From assembly GCA_947311845.1 (NCBI GenBank), contig CAMZMU010000060.1:2456938-2520937 (forward strand): a DNA stretch of 64,000 bases, read 5' to 3'. The notes under the pieces were generated by a model. It saw only the letters and a program-made list of their open reading frames with translations, searched no databases and was not told the DNA's origin. Made by a program: the position numbers and the translations under genes. Shown here piece by piece: positions 11,041-22,506 of the stretch (position 1 is its first letter; each line of letters begins with the position of its first letter). This DNA comes from Poa pratensis. Lineage: Eukaryota > Streptophyta > Magnoliopsida > Poales > Poaceae.

Positions 11041-12000
11041 TGTCGCAGCAGTGGAACATGGGGTTCCCCTGATGCTGCCAAAGTGGGTCCTCCGCTGGGG
11101 CCCACCAAGAAGATGGACAAGGAAAGGAGTCAAGTACAGCAGATGGGTTAGACCATCTGCCTCAAGGGCACCGACAAGTTCGACAACAAGTCTCTGCGGC
11201 TAAGGACCAGGTGACCTTCCGGGTCACCCCCTCGCCCGGAGAACCAGGCAAGACACCAGCGGGTCCGTGCTCCGGCAGGAGGCCATGCGCGCCCCCGGGT
11301 ATCCATCCGTACCATCGAGAGGATAAGATCGCCAGCTCGCCGGAAGCTGGTGGAAGACTTGGGCGCCAAGATGAAGGCCGCGCCCTAGTGACGTTGCCAC
11401 GAGCGTAGTTGGAGGGGCGGACAGGCTTTGTCCGTCCCCCTTTTCCAAGGGCGGACGACCACGCCGCCCTCCTCAGAACGCTTGGAGGAGAGAGTGCCAC
11501 GTCTCCTCCAAGGACCGCCGAGGGGTTTTTCCCGCCAAGACCCCTCACACCTCTTGCGTGCCCATGTTGGATCCCCTTAGCCTATAAAAGGAGGACCATG
11601 GCACCGAAGAGGGGAGGAAGAAGAAAAACAAGATAGAAGCAAGCTAGAGCTCAGGCAAGACTAGACTAGGGTTCGGAAGGTAGAGAGAGAGGTGATCTCC
11701 TAGGGCAGGATCTGCTCTTCGTCTACCTCCGGCCGAAACTCTGCCGGGTTCACCCCAGAACACCCTTGTACACTCCACCATGATGAACTCAATCCAGACA
11801 TGCAGGAGTAGGGCTTTTAGCCTCCGGGTGGCCTGAACCTGGGTAACTCTGTGTGTCCTGCTGTGTTGTTTGATCTCTCCCTCTCGACGAAGAACTTGGC
11901 ATCCTTGCTCCCGGGTAAGACGTCTTCCAACCTCCTTCGCGCCCCGTGCCGAACCTAAAAAGGGGGTATCATCTACTCCCGGTGTCCGTCACCCGAGACA
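11041..12000 (+). repeat. 3' LTR (960 bp) of the Gypsy-type element
   Basis: It begins TGTCGCAG and ends CCGAGACA, so the outer bases are TGTC...GACA. A TATA box (TATAAAA, 11583-11589) about 540 bp into the LTR supports plus orientation and places the U3/R boundary shortly downstream. The element's other LTR is not in the window. Confidence 0.75.
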
Positions 12001-14137
12001 CGATAAACCAAGTCCACAATTTACCTTTCATGGCATTTCATAATTATGGTTGTATCTTGGTCGTCTAACTGAGTATATGCAGAGGTTAAACTTTTCTATA
12101 TGGGGTCATTTGGTGTACACCTAACCTTGCTAAAATTGACATAGTTGTGTTTTTTCTCTACTTCACTGTGTTTATGTGAGAAAGACGGTTTATATGGGTC
12201 ACGGGTTACTAAACCTTGCTACAAAATTGACATAACTGTGTTCTTTTCTCTACTTCTCTATCTTTATGAGAGAATGTCTGAGTGATCGTGTTGCAAGAAA
12301 GCGTCCGTGATACTTTTTGCTCCATTATTACTAATGTTTTTATATATATTTCGCTAAAAAAATATTTGTTCATCTATCATTGGTTGTAGTTGAGCGGACG
12401 CAGCAACGTGCGTCCTTTCCTTCCTTCTTGTTTATTATGTGCCGCACTACCGGCTCTGAACCTCTGATGGTGGGAGCACAGAGGTGCCACGAGACAGGTA
12501 GATGCAGGAGGCGGCATGGCATTTTTTTAGCTGAAGGTGTCATGGCAGCTAGCTCGCACCAGTTCTTGTTGTCAGGCCACACACACAACGCACGAGATGG
12601 GCCGGGCTAGTTTACGGGGATAAAACTGGGGAGATTTCCTCTTTGACTCCATAGCGTCAGCTAGGGAGCTACGCGGAGGTTCTATTCCCTGGCCCGTTTC
12701 GGGGGCTCCTCCTCAGTGCCGCCCAAGCGATCCTCTACCCATTTAATCGATACAGTGTTTAATTTGTGACGTAATCCCTATGTGTATAGCTTGTACACCG
12801 TACTTCTATGTGTTGTGTACACTCTACTTTGTATAGTTTGTACATCTCAATTTTTTGAATGAACTTATCGTGTGTGCAGTACAAAAGCCCGTGCGAGTCT
12901 ATACATCCATCACGACCGACCGGGGGATGCATGCGGGAGAACACATCCGTTCCGGGAAATTGGGAGGTGCCAGATAAATGGGGGTGCCGGTCTGGGTGTT
13001 TTTCTTGTCCAGCCCCAATGGGCCTTTGGGATGCTTCGGGTGGGGGGGGGGGGGGGGTTACTGGTGGAGACGCTCATCTCGCACCCAAAATCACCCCAAG
13101 GCCTAATGGGTCTTGGCAGGAAAAAACTTCCGTAGTGGCGTCTCCATTTGTTTGGACTGATCAAAAACTGTTTGAGAGCATCAGGCCAGCCGCATACTTG
13201 CAGTCCTGTTTAGGGGTGCTGGACAACGTCCATACAAGCTCTCTGACAGGTGGGGGGCTTTATAGACTGTGTCCGGACACCAAATTCTTCCACTCCTTCC
13301 ACATTGTCGCTCAAACCGTCAAATCTTAAAATTTTCTCTCCTTTTGACATTGTCGCCGTCGTTGCAATCCTCTCCTTCCCCGACAACTCGAATGGCCCAC
13401 TCGCACGACCTAGCAAGCCGCTTGCGGAGACCGAGGAGTTGTACATGAAGCCTAAACGGGAGGAGCTGCCAGAGGGAGAGCTGACGCTGGAGCAGGTGAA
13501 GGAAAACCGTGCGGTGGAGTCCGCCAATCGAGCTGCCCAGGGCAAACACGCGGCAGAAAAAGCACGCCTGCAAGCCATACACGTGGGCCTCTCCGTAAGC
13601 GCACCGGTTTCTCACAAGAACGACACCATTGAACTGAAAGCGGTCTTCTCACCGGTTGTGCCCATCAACCGAGGCATCAACCTCAACCAGGAGGTCGCCT
13701 GCAACGAGTCATTGGCGCTACGTCGACCGGGACTCACGAACGGTGACTCATCCATCATGGGTTAGCGACAGCAGTTGTACGGTGATCAACGTGCTCGACG
13801 AAATGCTCGACCTTAACTGGTGAGTGTTTTGTGCATGTGTGCATTTAATAAGGCCAACCCCATGTGTTTGTTCTTTGAATGATCATGGCCATGTGTGCAT
13901 TTGTAAGCTACTATCGCCGAGGACATGGATTCACTTATACATGGTAGTGGCTATCCCGTTGCCGGCTAGGTGGAGAAGCCGACTTGGGGGAGGCCGTTGA
14001 AGAGGAACTAACAAGAAAACAAAGAGGTTGAGGGTGCCAAAAGGAAAGCCGTGGATCACCAAGGAGGATGAGTTATTGTGTTATATGAAGGGCCAACAAA
14101 TTCTACCTTCACCTCGGGCCTTCAAAATCTTAGGACC
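12001..14137. other. Low-information spacer with decayed repeats
   Basis: No confident gene. It holds an imperfect direct repeat of about 60 bp (about 12122-12182 and 12211-12275), a hairpin with a 7-bp stem and 6-nt loop at 12396-12415 (GGACGCA/TGCGTCC), and a run of 16 G at 13042-13057. From about 13250 the composition becomes more coding-like, see the next entry. The segment ends where the CACTA element inserted. Confidence 0.5.
13250..13765 (+). pseudogene. Possible gene fragment, unknown product
   Basis: A 171-residue open frame whose middle part is rich in charged residues and predicted helix (KREELPEGELTLEQVKENR and following, about residues 64-105). Further right, at 14038-14085, a stretch reads KGKPWITKEDELLCYMK in one frame, which has the look of a Myb-like helix. 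The CACTA element then interrupts the sequence, and codon-like sequence resumes at 26631 (SMSRFEHKFVKEST). I do not recognise a family; a transposon-associated Myb-like gene is one possibility. Confidence 0.25.
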
Positions 14138-14159
14138 GGCCACTAGTAAAAAACCACCT

Positions 14160-14355
14160 TTCGTCCAGAGCCGAACCAGCCATTAATCCCGGTTCATAGA
14201 AAGCTGCCAGGGGTCCGTGGAGCATTGGTCCCGGTTCGGTTGGGGACATTGGTCCCGGTTCGTGCCACGAACCGGGACCAATGCTCCAGTGCAGGACACG
14301 TGGCGTGCCGCGGAGCTTTGGTCCCGGTTCGTGGCACGAACCGGGACCAATACCC
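14160..14355. repeat. Left subterminal repeats of the CACTA element
   Basis: Several copies of GGTCCCGGTTCG and its complement CGAACCGGGACC lie in head-to-head pairs, for example GGTCCCGGTTCGTGCCACGA facing its inverse. Such arrays are the binding sites of the smaller CACTA protein in En/Spm. They are followed by a possible promoter (CTATAAATAA at about 14365). Confidence 0.85.
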
Positions 14356-14647
14356 CTCCCCTGCCTATAAATAACCCACCCCCTCCTTCTCTCCTCTTTT
14401 TTTCTGGTTGGATTGGTGGGAAGTGGGTGCTAGTTTTTTTTCCTTTGCCACGCACAAGATGTGTTCGATGAAATGCCCGAGCCACACTTAAGTTCACACA
14501 AGATGATATCCTCGGCCGAGGTTAGCAACTTTATCCTTTTCATCTGTAATTGATACAGAAATATTGCACGTGTCGATGTACGGTGGTCATTTCACTATTC
14601 AAGATGTTATTGTAATGGTATTTGATAAACTTAATTATATGATGCAG

Positions 14648-17600
14648 ATGGATGCACGGATGCGATGGATGTACGGCGAACGACGCAGTTCCGAGTTTAT
14701 TGCAGGCCTGCATAAATTTCTCGAAGTGGCTGAGGCAAACAAAGTGGATAATTTTATGCCTTGTCCATGTGAGAAGTGTCGGAACGTCAGGGAGTACTCT
14801 GACCCGAGAACCATTCAAGACCACGTGATTCGGAGAGGTTTCATGCCCAGCTATAATTGTTGGACCAAGCACGGAGAAAGAGGGGTTAGGATGGAAGACA
14901 ATGAAGAAGAGGAGGATGATGACAACTATCCTATGTTCCCTGAGGAATGCGGTGATACTGTAATGGAAGACGTTGAAGAAGAAGGAGGTGAACATCGGGC
15001 ATCAGATGAGCCCTGATGGTCTTGGTGGGGTCATTTCTGATGCAAAGCGAGAATGCGATACAGAAAAGGAGAAGCTAAAGTTGGAGGCCATGCTAGAGGA
15101 TCACAAAAAGTTGCTGTACCCAAATTGCGAAGATGGCAGCACAAAGCTCGGTACCACACTGGAACTGCTGAAATGGAAGGCAGAGACTGGTTGTTCTGAC
15201 AAGGGATTTGAGAAGTTACTGAAAATAATGAAGCCGAAGCTTCCAAAGGATAACGAATTGCCCGAGACTACATACGAAGCAAAGAAGGCTATCTGCCCTC
15301 TAGGATTAGATGTGCAGAAGATACATGCATGCATTAATGACTGCATCCTGTACCGCGGTGAGGAGTACGAGAATATGGATAAATGCCCGGTATGCAATGC
15401 ACTGCGGTACAAGATCAGACAAGATGACCCTGGTGATGTTGAGTGCGATGACGAGCCCCCCGGAAGAGGGTTCCTGCTAAGGTGATGTGGTATGCTCCTA
15501 TAATACCACGGTTGAAACGTCTGTTCAGAAACAAAGAGCATGCCAGGTTGTTGCGATGGCACAAAGAAGAGCGTAAGAAAGACGGGAAGTTGAGACACCC
15601 CGCCGATGGGTCCCAGTGGAGAAAAATCGACAGAGAGTTCCCGACATTTTCAGATGACGCAAGGAACTTAAGATTTGGTCTAAGTACAGATGGCTTTAAT
15701 CCTTTTGGGGAGCAGAGCTCCAGTCATAGCACTTGGCCCGTGACTCTATGTATCTACAACCTTCCTCCTTGGTTGTGCATGAAGCGAAAGTTCATTATGA
15801 TGCCAGTGCTCATCCAAGGCCCGAAGCAACCCGGCAACGACATTGATGTGTACCTAAGGCCATTAGTTGATGAACTTTTGCAGTTGTGGTCCGAACCAGG
15901 TGTACGTGTGTGGGATGAGCACAAACAACAGGAATTTGACCTACGAGCGTTGTTGTTCGTAACCATCAATGATTGGCCTGCTCTTAGTAACATTTCAGGA
16001 CAGTCAAACAAGGGATACAATGCATGCACGCACTGTTTAGATAAGACTGAAAGTATACATTTGGGAAACAAGAACGTGTACCTGGGGCATCGTCGATTTC
16101 TTCCGAACAGTCATGCCGTAAGAAAGAAAGGCAAGCATTTCAACGGTGAGGCAGATCGCCGGAAGAAGCCTAACCTCCCTGATGGTGATGTTATATATGA
16201 CATGGTCAAGGATTTAGAAGTAATCTTTGGAAAGGGTCCTGGCAGTCTATCTGTTCCGAATGACGCTGACAACCACGTACCCATATGGAAGAAGAAATCT
16301 ATATTTTGGGAGCTACCCTATTGGAAAGTCCTAGAGGTCCGGTCTTCAATCGACGTGATGCACGTGACGAAGAATCTTTGCGTGAACCTGCTAGGCTTCC
16401 TGGGCGTGTATGGGAAGACAAAAGATACACCAGAAGCACGGGAGGACCAGCAACGTATGAAAGACCCATACAACAAGCAGACGGATAAAGGGCGTCAATA
16501 CTTAAGCAGCTACGCTCTTACCAAAGCAGAGAAGGAAATCTTTTTTGAATGCCTGAGCAGTATCAAGGTCCCGGCTGGCTTCTCGTCAAATATAAAGGGA
16601 ATAATAAATATGGCAGAGAAAAAATTCCAGAACCTGAAGTCTCATGATTGCCACGTGATTATGACGCAGTTGCTTCCGGTTGCATTGAGGGGGCTTCTAC
16701 CGGAAAATGTTCGAGTACCCATTGTGAAGCTATGTGCATTCCTCAATGCAATATCTCAGAAGGTCATCGATCCAGTAACTCTACCAAGTTTACAGAAGGC
16801 TGTGGTCCAATGTCTTGTCAGCTTCGAGTTGGTGTTCCCCCATCATTCTTCAATATTATGACGCATCTCCTGGTTCACCTAGTCGACGAGATTGCCATTC
16901 TCGGTCCTGTATTTCTACACAATATGTTCCCCTTCGAGAGGTTCATGGGAGTCTTGAAGAAATATGTTCATAACCGTGCTAGGCCAGAAGGAAGCATCTC
17001 AAAGGGCTATGGAACAGAGGAGGTCATTGAGTTCTGTGTTGACTTTATTCCTGACCTTAAGCCGATTGGTGTTCCTGAATCGCGGCATGAGGGGAGACTG
17101 AGTGGAAAAGGCACGCTAGGAAAGAAAGCACTGATATGTAGGGACGGGCATTCTTTAACTCAAGCACACTACACAGTTCTACAAAGTTCCACCTTCGTGG
17201 CTCCGTATATCGAGGAACACAAGAATTATGTACGCTCCAAGAACCCGGGGGAGGATGACTCCTGGATTAAAGAAAAACACATGGAGACTTTCGGCAGTTG
17301 GTTGCGATTACAGCTCATGAATGACAGCACTGTCGGAGATCAGCTCTACTTGTTGGCCGCGTCACCATCTTCGACTGTATTGAATTTCCAAGGGTACGAG
17401 ATAAATGGGAATACATTTTACACGATCGCCCAAGATAAAAAGAGCACCAACCAAAACAGTGGTGTCCGCTTTGATGCAACAGACGAGAATGGGCAAAAGG
17501 ACACATACTATGGTTACATAGAGGAGATATGGGAACTTGACTATGGACCTACTTTTAAGGTCCCTTTGTTTCGGTGCAGTTGGGTCAACATGAAGGGAAA

Positions 17601-17954
17601 GGGATAAAGGTAGACCAGCTGTACGGAATGACACAGTGGATCTCAAGAATCTTGGTTGTTACAGGAACGAACCATTCGTCCTAGCCAATGATGTGGCTCA
17701 GGTTTTCTATGTGAAGGACATGTCCTCCAGACCGAAAAAAAGAAAAAAATAAGCAAACGAATACATCAGACGATGAGCCAAAGCGTCACATAGTTCTTTC
17801 AGGGAAAAGAAACATCGTGGGAGTCGAGGACAAGACAGACATGTCAGCAGATTATGATAAGTTTGATGAAATTCCGCCCTTCACAGTGAAAACTGACCCA
17901 AGCATCCCGTTAAATAATGAAGATGCTCCATGGTTACGGCCGAAGCGATCATAG
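14648..17954 (+). pseudogene. TNP2-type CACTA transposase, frameshifted
   Basis: The coding sequence starts MDARMRWMYG right after an AG splice acceptor (14646-14647). The N-terminal zinc-binding transposase-associated domain has the pattern CPCEKCRN near residue 39. The central transposase domain (Transposase_21 type) follows with WYAPIIPRLKRLFRNKEHA, PWLCMKRKFIMMPVLIQGPK and SIDVMHVTKNLCVNLL. Next come the two plant-transposon domains of the DUF4218/DUF4216 type (HNMFPFERFMGVLKKYVHNR near 16920; YYGYIEEIWELDY near 17510). The protein would end WLRPKRS at 17954. Frame breaks occur near 15014, at the C-run near 15461, at the C-run near 16840, near 17605 and near 17750. All domains are present, so the gene decayed recently or the C-run breaks are sequence errors. 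Confidence 0.9.
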
Positions 17955-18335
17955 GCCAGGGACATACGTACGAGAAGAAGGGTTCATGGCATTTATGTAA
18001 ATCAATGTAATGTATTAAACCTTTATGTGATGTGTAGTAATGTATTAAACCTTTATGTGGTGAAAACCATAATACACGAAATGGGAGTTTCCACCTAGAA
18101 GAAATGGGTTATATCACACCTCCCGTGGGAACCTCTCAAACTCAGCTTCGTTAGGTACAACCTTCAGAAGAAAACTCCAATGTCTTACACGCGCTCGAAA
18201 AAGTTGGAACAAAACACACGGTTCCCCCTGCATACAGCCCGACGGTGGCTCGTGAGTGCCCGCATATCAAATGCACCGTAGGACGTAGCTAGGGAACCCG
18301 AATGTTTTGTGTTTGAGCGCCACTTCGATCCAAGC

Positions 18336-18438
18336 AGCGGTAAGACGTCTCTGATGATCTACAACCATCCGGCAAGACATCACTGATGATCTGCAACCGT
18401 TTGGAATGGTCACAGGACATCAGAGACGTCTTGCCGCT
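18336..18438. repeat. Inverted repeat with 21-bp arms
   Basis: AGCGGTAAGACGTCTCTGATG (arm at 18336-18356, here split by its one mismatch) faces its complement at 18418-18438, 20 of 21 bases matching, with a 61-base spacer. It lies in the CACTA interior about 380 bp after the transposase gene. It could form a stem in RNA or DNA; no function is known to me. Confidence 0.6.
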
Positions 18439-18639
18439 GGTTGCCCAAAGATGCCTCTCCGAGTGACGCTGGAATGTTTTGTGTGAGTGAGTAACCTGTC
18501 TGAGGAGGGGGCTATATATAGGGTACGTGTGCTTCTTTAGTCCCGGTTGGTAACACCAACCGGGTCATGTGGCTCATGAAGTGGTCGTGATGATACTGCT
18601 GATCCAACAGCTCACAATCCCTCAAAAGAAACACACCCC

Positions 18640-19448
18640 TGATCCAACGTCTCACAAGCGCTTGAAAGAAACACACGATTCATGTGCTTCTTTAGTCCCG
18701 GTTGGTAACACCTTTGCGGTCACGACACGAGTCCTCCCCCAGCGCGCCCTGGGCACGTGTCCTCCCCCAGCGCTGCCCTGGAGGTCTTTATATATTGTCG
18801 CCGACGGAGTAAACCCTAATCCACCATTCCTGCCACGAACGCATCGTCTCCACGAGATGGATCCGCCACGCCCGCAGCAGCGCCTTCTGGACGTGGTCGA
18901 GCGTGCTCGGCAGAGCGCGCTTGGGCGCAACCGCGGGAGCCTATCCCGCCGTATGCCCACGAGCCCGGCGTGGAGAGGAATACCCAGCTACCGGCCTCCT
19001 GCTCCACCAGGTGCCGCCGCACCTCCACCTGGCGCCGCTGCACCTCCACCAGGCGCCGCCGCTCCTCCCGCGGAGGAGGAGGAGGACGACGACTTCGACT
19101 GGAGCGACGATGGGGAAGAGGGTTGTGGGTTGCAGATACAGGAGGCCATGTAAGCCTCCTTCCAGTCTGTCTGCGACTACCTGTCCAGCGAGCCAAGACT
19201 TCCTACCAGCTAAAGGCGAAGGAGGCTTCCGAGCTGGATTGGGCGCTGAAAGACTCATCCTCCATGGATCTTGCCTTCCGCCGCAAACGTGCATGCGAGA
19301 ACTGGGCGGCCGCCCACGGGGCTGGCTCCTCCCGCCGTTCCCCCTAATCCTACGGCCTTCGAGCCAGCAAGTCCGTTTATGTAGAATAATGTTGGTGATG
19401 TTGGATCAGGGGTGTGTTTCTTTCAAGCGCTTGTGAGACGTTGGATCA
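18640..19448. repeat. Perfect 37-bp inverted repeat around accessory gene A
   Basis: The 37 bases at 18640-18676 recur as an exact reverse complement at 19412-19448, bracketing accessory gene A. Imperfect direct copies of the same unit, extended by about 30 bp, stand at about 19571-19639 and 19708-19778 before accessory gene B. The repeats therefore frame both small genes and mark them as a modular block inside the CACTA element. Confidence 0.75.
18857..19153 (+). CDS. CACTA accessory protein A, unknown function
   Basis: The start ATG at 18857 follows a TATA-like TTTATATATTG at about 18786. The 98-residue frame has an Arg-rich N-terminal part (residues 1-45), a Pro/Ala section with three tandem copies of a PPPGAAA-like unit (about residues 50-75), and an acidic tail ending with FDWSDDGEEG. 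Similar acidic FDWSDD endings occur in small grass proteins of unknown function, as I remember. Other frames past 19153 stay open to 19347 (ELDWALKDSSSMDLAFRR), so a frameshift may have shortened it. It lies within the perfect inverted repeat 18640-19448. Confidence 0.4.
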   Translation: MDPPRPQQRLLDVVERARQSALGRNRGSLSRRMPTSPAWRGIPSYRPPAPPGAAAPPPGAAAPPPGAAAPPAEEEEDDDFDWSDDGEEGCGLQIQEAM

Positions 19449-19864
19449 TGTGTAATAATGTATTAAACCTTTTATGTAATGCATTCTATGGAATGTATTA
19501 AACCTTGATGTGGCTCACGAAGTGGTCGTGATACTACTGATCCAACAGCTCACAATCCTCAAAAGAAACACACCCCTGATACAACGTCTCACAAGCGCTT
19601 GAAAGAAACACACGATCCGTGTGCTTCTTCCTTATTGGTGGGATTCCCTTTAGTCCCGGGTGGTGGCTCACAAAGTGATATCCAACACTCACAAACCTTC
19701 AAAAGAAACACACCCCTGATCCAACGGCTCACAAGCGCTCGAAAGGAACACACGATCCGTGTGCTTCTTCCTTATTGGTGCGATTCTCACTATATATGTA
19801 GTCATGCATGGCCTCCATTGGCATAGCACATCTAAACTCATATCTGCAACCTCATCACTCTCCC

Positions 19865-20388
19865 ATGGCTTCCACCGTACCCACTCTAACCTACTCGGAG
19901 GCGGAGGCGCTTTGCGCCTCGAACTACCCCTGCCCGCCCGGCTACGACATCCCCGCCGGCTGGAGGCTGAGCACCGGAGGCGTGCCGGTCCCTCCTGTCC
20001 CTCAAGGTTTGGCGCGCCGGGCGGCCATCACGAACCACTACTACCTCGAGCTCACTCTGGAGCAGCGGATGGATCCCCGCTGGCATCCCGACTACCGCCC
20101 GACTTGGGACGCCTTTTTTTCTTCATCAATCGGCGTGAGAGGGCGCTTGCCAGGTACGAGGAGGACGGCCCGCCTCCTTCAAACTTCAACGAGGCCGGCC
20201 GTCGGCTGTGGTGGAGTGGCCGGACTCTCCAGAGCGTCATGAACTACATCACGGCCGGCGATAACCCCCGCCTGCGCTACCCTCGCTTCCAGTCCAGGCG
20301 AGCGCCGCCCGACGACAGCGGCGACGACGGCGGCGACTACGATGACTACGAGGATGAGTATTATAGGATTAGGCAGGAGTATGACTAA
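19865..20388 (+). pseudogene. CACTA accessory protein B, frameshifted
   Basis: ATG at 19865 follows a TATATATGTAG box at about 19793. The protein starts MASTVPTLTYSEAEALC and has the sequence YDIPAGWRLSTGGVPVPPVP near residues 25-45, then a compact helical part with NHYYLELT and DPRWHPDYRPTWDAFF. The frame then breaks in a T-run (20112-20118) and continues in another frame as NRRERALARYEEDGPPP and RRLWWSGRTLQSVMNYI, ending with an acidic tail rich in D, E and Y. I know related grass proteins with a WRL..GG.PVPPVP motif, but not their function. The T-run break may be real or a sequence error. Confidence 0.45.
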
Positions 20389-21150
20389 CCTATGGTTCGT
20401 CTATGTACCCAAGATTGTTGTCATTAACTACTTCTGGTCTAGCTAAGACGACGATCGTGTAAAATGTATTCTTTATCTTTGCATTTCCAAGTCTATGAAG
20501 AAGTTTTTTGTAAACTATGTCAAAACTCAAGTTTATCATTTATCCTACCAACTAGTACACATGAAAGTACTCCATGCCAAAGGATTTCATTTTTTGAGTA
20601 TTTTTTCACTTTCTTTGACTTTTTTTAAAAAACGGTCAAAATGGGGTCGTTTTTGTGCACCTTAAAATCATTTTTTATATAACCACTACTTGTGCACCTT
20701 AAAATCATTTTTGAAAAAATTCAGAGCAAACTATCACACACTTGTAGTTCAAATTTGAATTACATTCGAAAAATAGGCATAAAGTCGTTTAAGTAGGCGA
20801 AATTAGCTAGAAACCGAGAAAATTACTAATATTTGTGGATTATCTATAAAATATGGTCTACTTTGTGTGATAATTGGATGGGTGCCATTTTGCACCATAT
20901 TTGTTGTACTTGCTTCACAAAAAATGTCATTTTTGACAATCGAAAAACAAAAACGATATTTAGATAAGTAATTTGAAAAAAACAGAAAATGGTTTTGGTT
21001 TATTTATTCAAATTTAAACACTTTTCATGTTGAAAGTCTTTTCAGATTCAAAACCATGTGAAATTCATATTCAAACACCTAAATAAGAAAAAAAAGGCGG
21101 GAACAACAATTCAGAACTGAAAAGTTCGAAATAATTTTGAAAAAGGACTC
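20389..21150. other. AT-rich spacer inside the CACTA element
   Basis: About 760 bp of AT-rich sequence with no coding potential or repeat that I can define. It separates accessory gene B from the internal palindrome block. Confidence 0.6.
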
Positions 21151-21305
21151 TTTGGTCCCGGTTTATACCAAGAACCGGGACCAATGAGTCCATGGACGCG
21201 CGATCAAATCTAGCATTAATTTGTCAGGGCATTGGTCCCGGTTGCTGCCATGAACCGGGACCAATGTTGGTCCCGGTTCATGGCAGCAACCGGGACCAAT
21301 GACCC
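21150..21305. repeat. Internal block of GGTCCCGGTT palindromes
   Basis: Facing copies of TTGGTCCCGGTT and AACCGGGACCAA occur at about 21151-21185 and 21228-21300, the same core as at the element ends. They lie in the middle of the element, just upstream of the second large gene (first ATG of the recognised frame at 22507). Either they act as a promoter-proximal copy of the terminal array, or they are the end of an older CACTA unit now fused into this one. Confidence 0.7.
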
Positions 21306-22506
21306 CTGGTATAACTGCCTGCCCCTTCTCCTTCCTCATTTCACTTCCAAATCGACAAAGGACTACAGCGCGCGCGACGGAGCGAAAAGTACGCCGTCAG
21401 GCTGCCCGCCGCCGCGCCGCCCCACGCCATGCCGCGCCACGCCGCCGCCGTCGATGTCCGCGGCGCCCTCGACGCCCGCGCCGCGCCGCCCGCACGAGCT
21501 CACGCGCTCACGCGGACTGGCCGCCTCTCCTTCCGGCCGCCGCCACATCTCCTTCCTGGCCGGTGCCGCCCCACCTCCATCCTCCCACGGGGGCTGCACC
21601 GCCGTACCGCCGAGCACCTCCTACCTCTCGCGGGGGCCGCACCTCCGAGCAACTCCTTCCTCTCGCGGGGGCCGCACCGCCGAGCAACCTCTCCTTCGAA
21701 TTTAAGCAAGGTAATTTCTTGATTGATCGATGTTCTTGATGGATAATGGTGACCGAGCACGGCGATGTTGTTGAAGATTAGAAGGCTCGGGAAGGAATTT
21801 GGTTAGCAATTTGGAGAGAAGAATTGATTTTGTCTTGAAAAGAAAACGAGAAAAATAAAAAGAAGAATTGCAATAGCCACTGTGTAGTTGATGAAAAGAA
21901 AAGAAAAATTGAAAAGATGACTACTGTATAGTGAACCTCTATTATTTAGAGCAAAATAAAAACATCTTTCTTAGATAGTATTGTGGTATTTACATTGTTG
22001 TTATAGAATTGGTTAGCAATTTTGATGAATTGAAGTTTATTGAAGTATATTGGTTAGCAATATTTAAAGTATTGAAGTATATTGAACTTGTGTAGTTGAT
22101 GAATTGAAGTATATTGAAGTATATTTTATAGAACTGAAGTATACTTTTTTGTAAACTGAATTTTGAAGCATATGATTTGTAGAATTGAAGTATACTTTTT
22201 TGTAAACTGAATTTCACAGTGTTGTGGTTTTGTAAAATTTGATTTTTTTTTAGTATAAGTAATATATCCAGAAATATATAGTAAAATTCTCCATGTTTTG
22301 CCTTGTGTAGGATTTAGGATTATTGTTGTGATGCTTGGTTGGGTAGTGTGGTGATTGTTTGATTAACAGAACTCTCTAGGTGTAATATTTAGTAAAAATG
22401 TTGTTTCTGCCTTTAATAAAAGAAAATGATTTAAGTGTCTGTATTATAAAATGTTAGTACTGTTACCCAACTAAAGTTTTGTGCATTGTTTTAATTTGCA
22501 GAAACT
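21306..22506. other. 5' region of the second CACTA gene
   Basis: Positions 21380-21700 are a low-complexity, GC-rich stretch (CCGCCG-type) with open frames in several phases that I treat as composition artefacts or 5' UTR. From 21720 to 22500 the sequence is AT-rich, with a repeated GAATTGAAGTATA unit (about 22010-22210), and resembles an intron ending TTTGCAG just before the ATG at 22507. Confidence 0.5.

Larger units (their letters stand above)
7792..12000 (+). mobile_element. 3' part of a Gypsy-type LTR retrotransposon
   Basis: The 960 bp LTR at 11041-12000 starts TGTCGCAG and ends CCGAGACA. It is preceded by a purine-rich TGGGGGCTAC tract, so this is a 3' LTR on the plus strand. The interior to the left runs back to 7792 and is interrupted by the solo LTR at 8449-9881. 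No 5' LTR or pol domains are visible; the left side ends at the LARD-like element. An open frame antisense to the LTR lies between 10745 and 10193, a feature known from some Tat-lineage Gypsy elements. The lineage is inferred, not proven. Confidence 0.65.

Noticed and set aside
12396..12415. Helitron 3' hairpin
   Set aside because: The stem and the GCAACG loop fit, but no CTAG follows within 20 bases and no start is seen.
21232..21739. Several overlapping open frames of 84-157 residues
   Set aside because: CCGCCG-type low-complexity sequence keeps most frames open; the residues are Arg, Pro and Ala runs with no motif.
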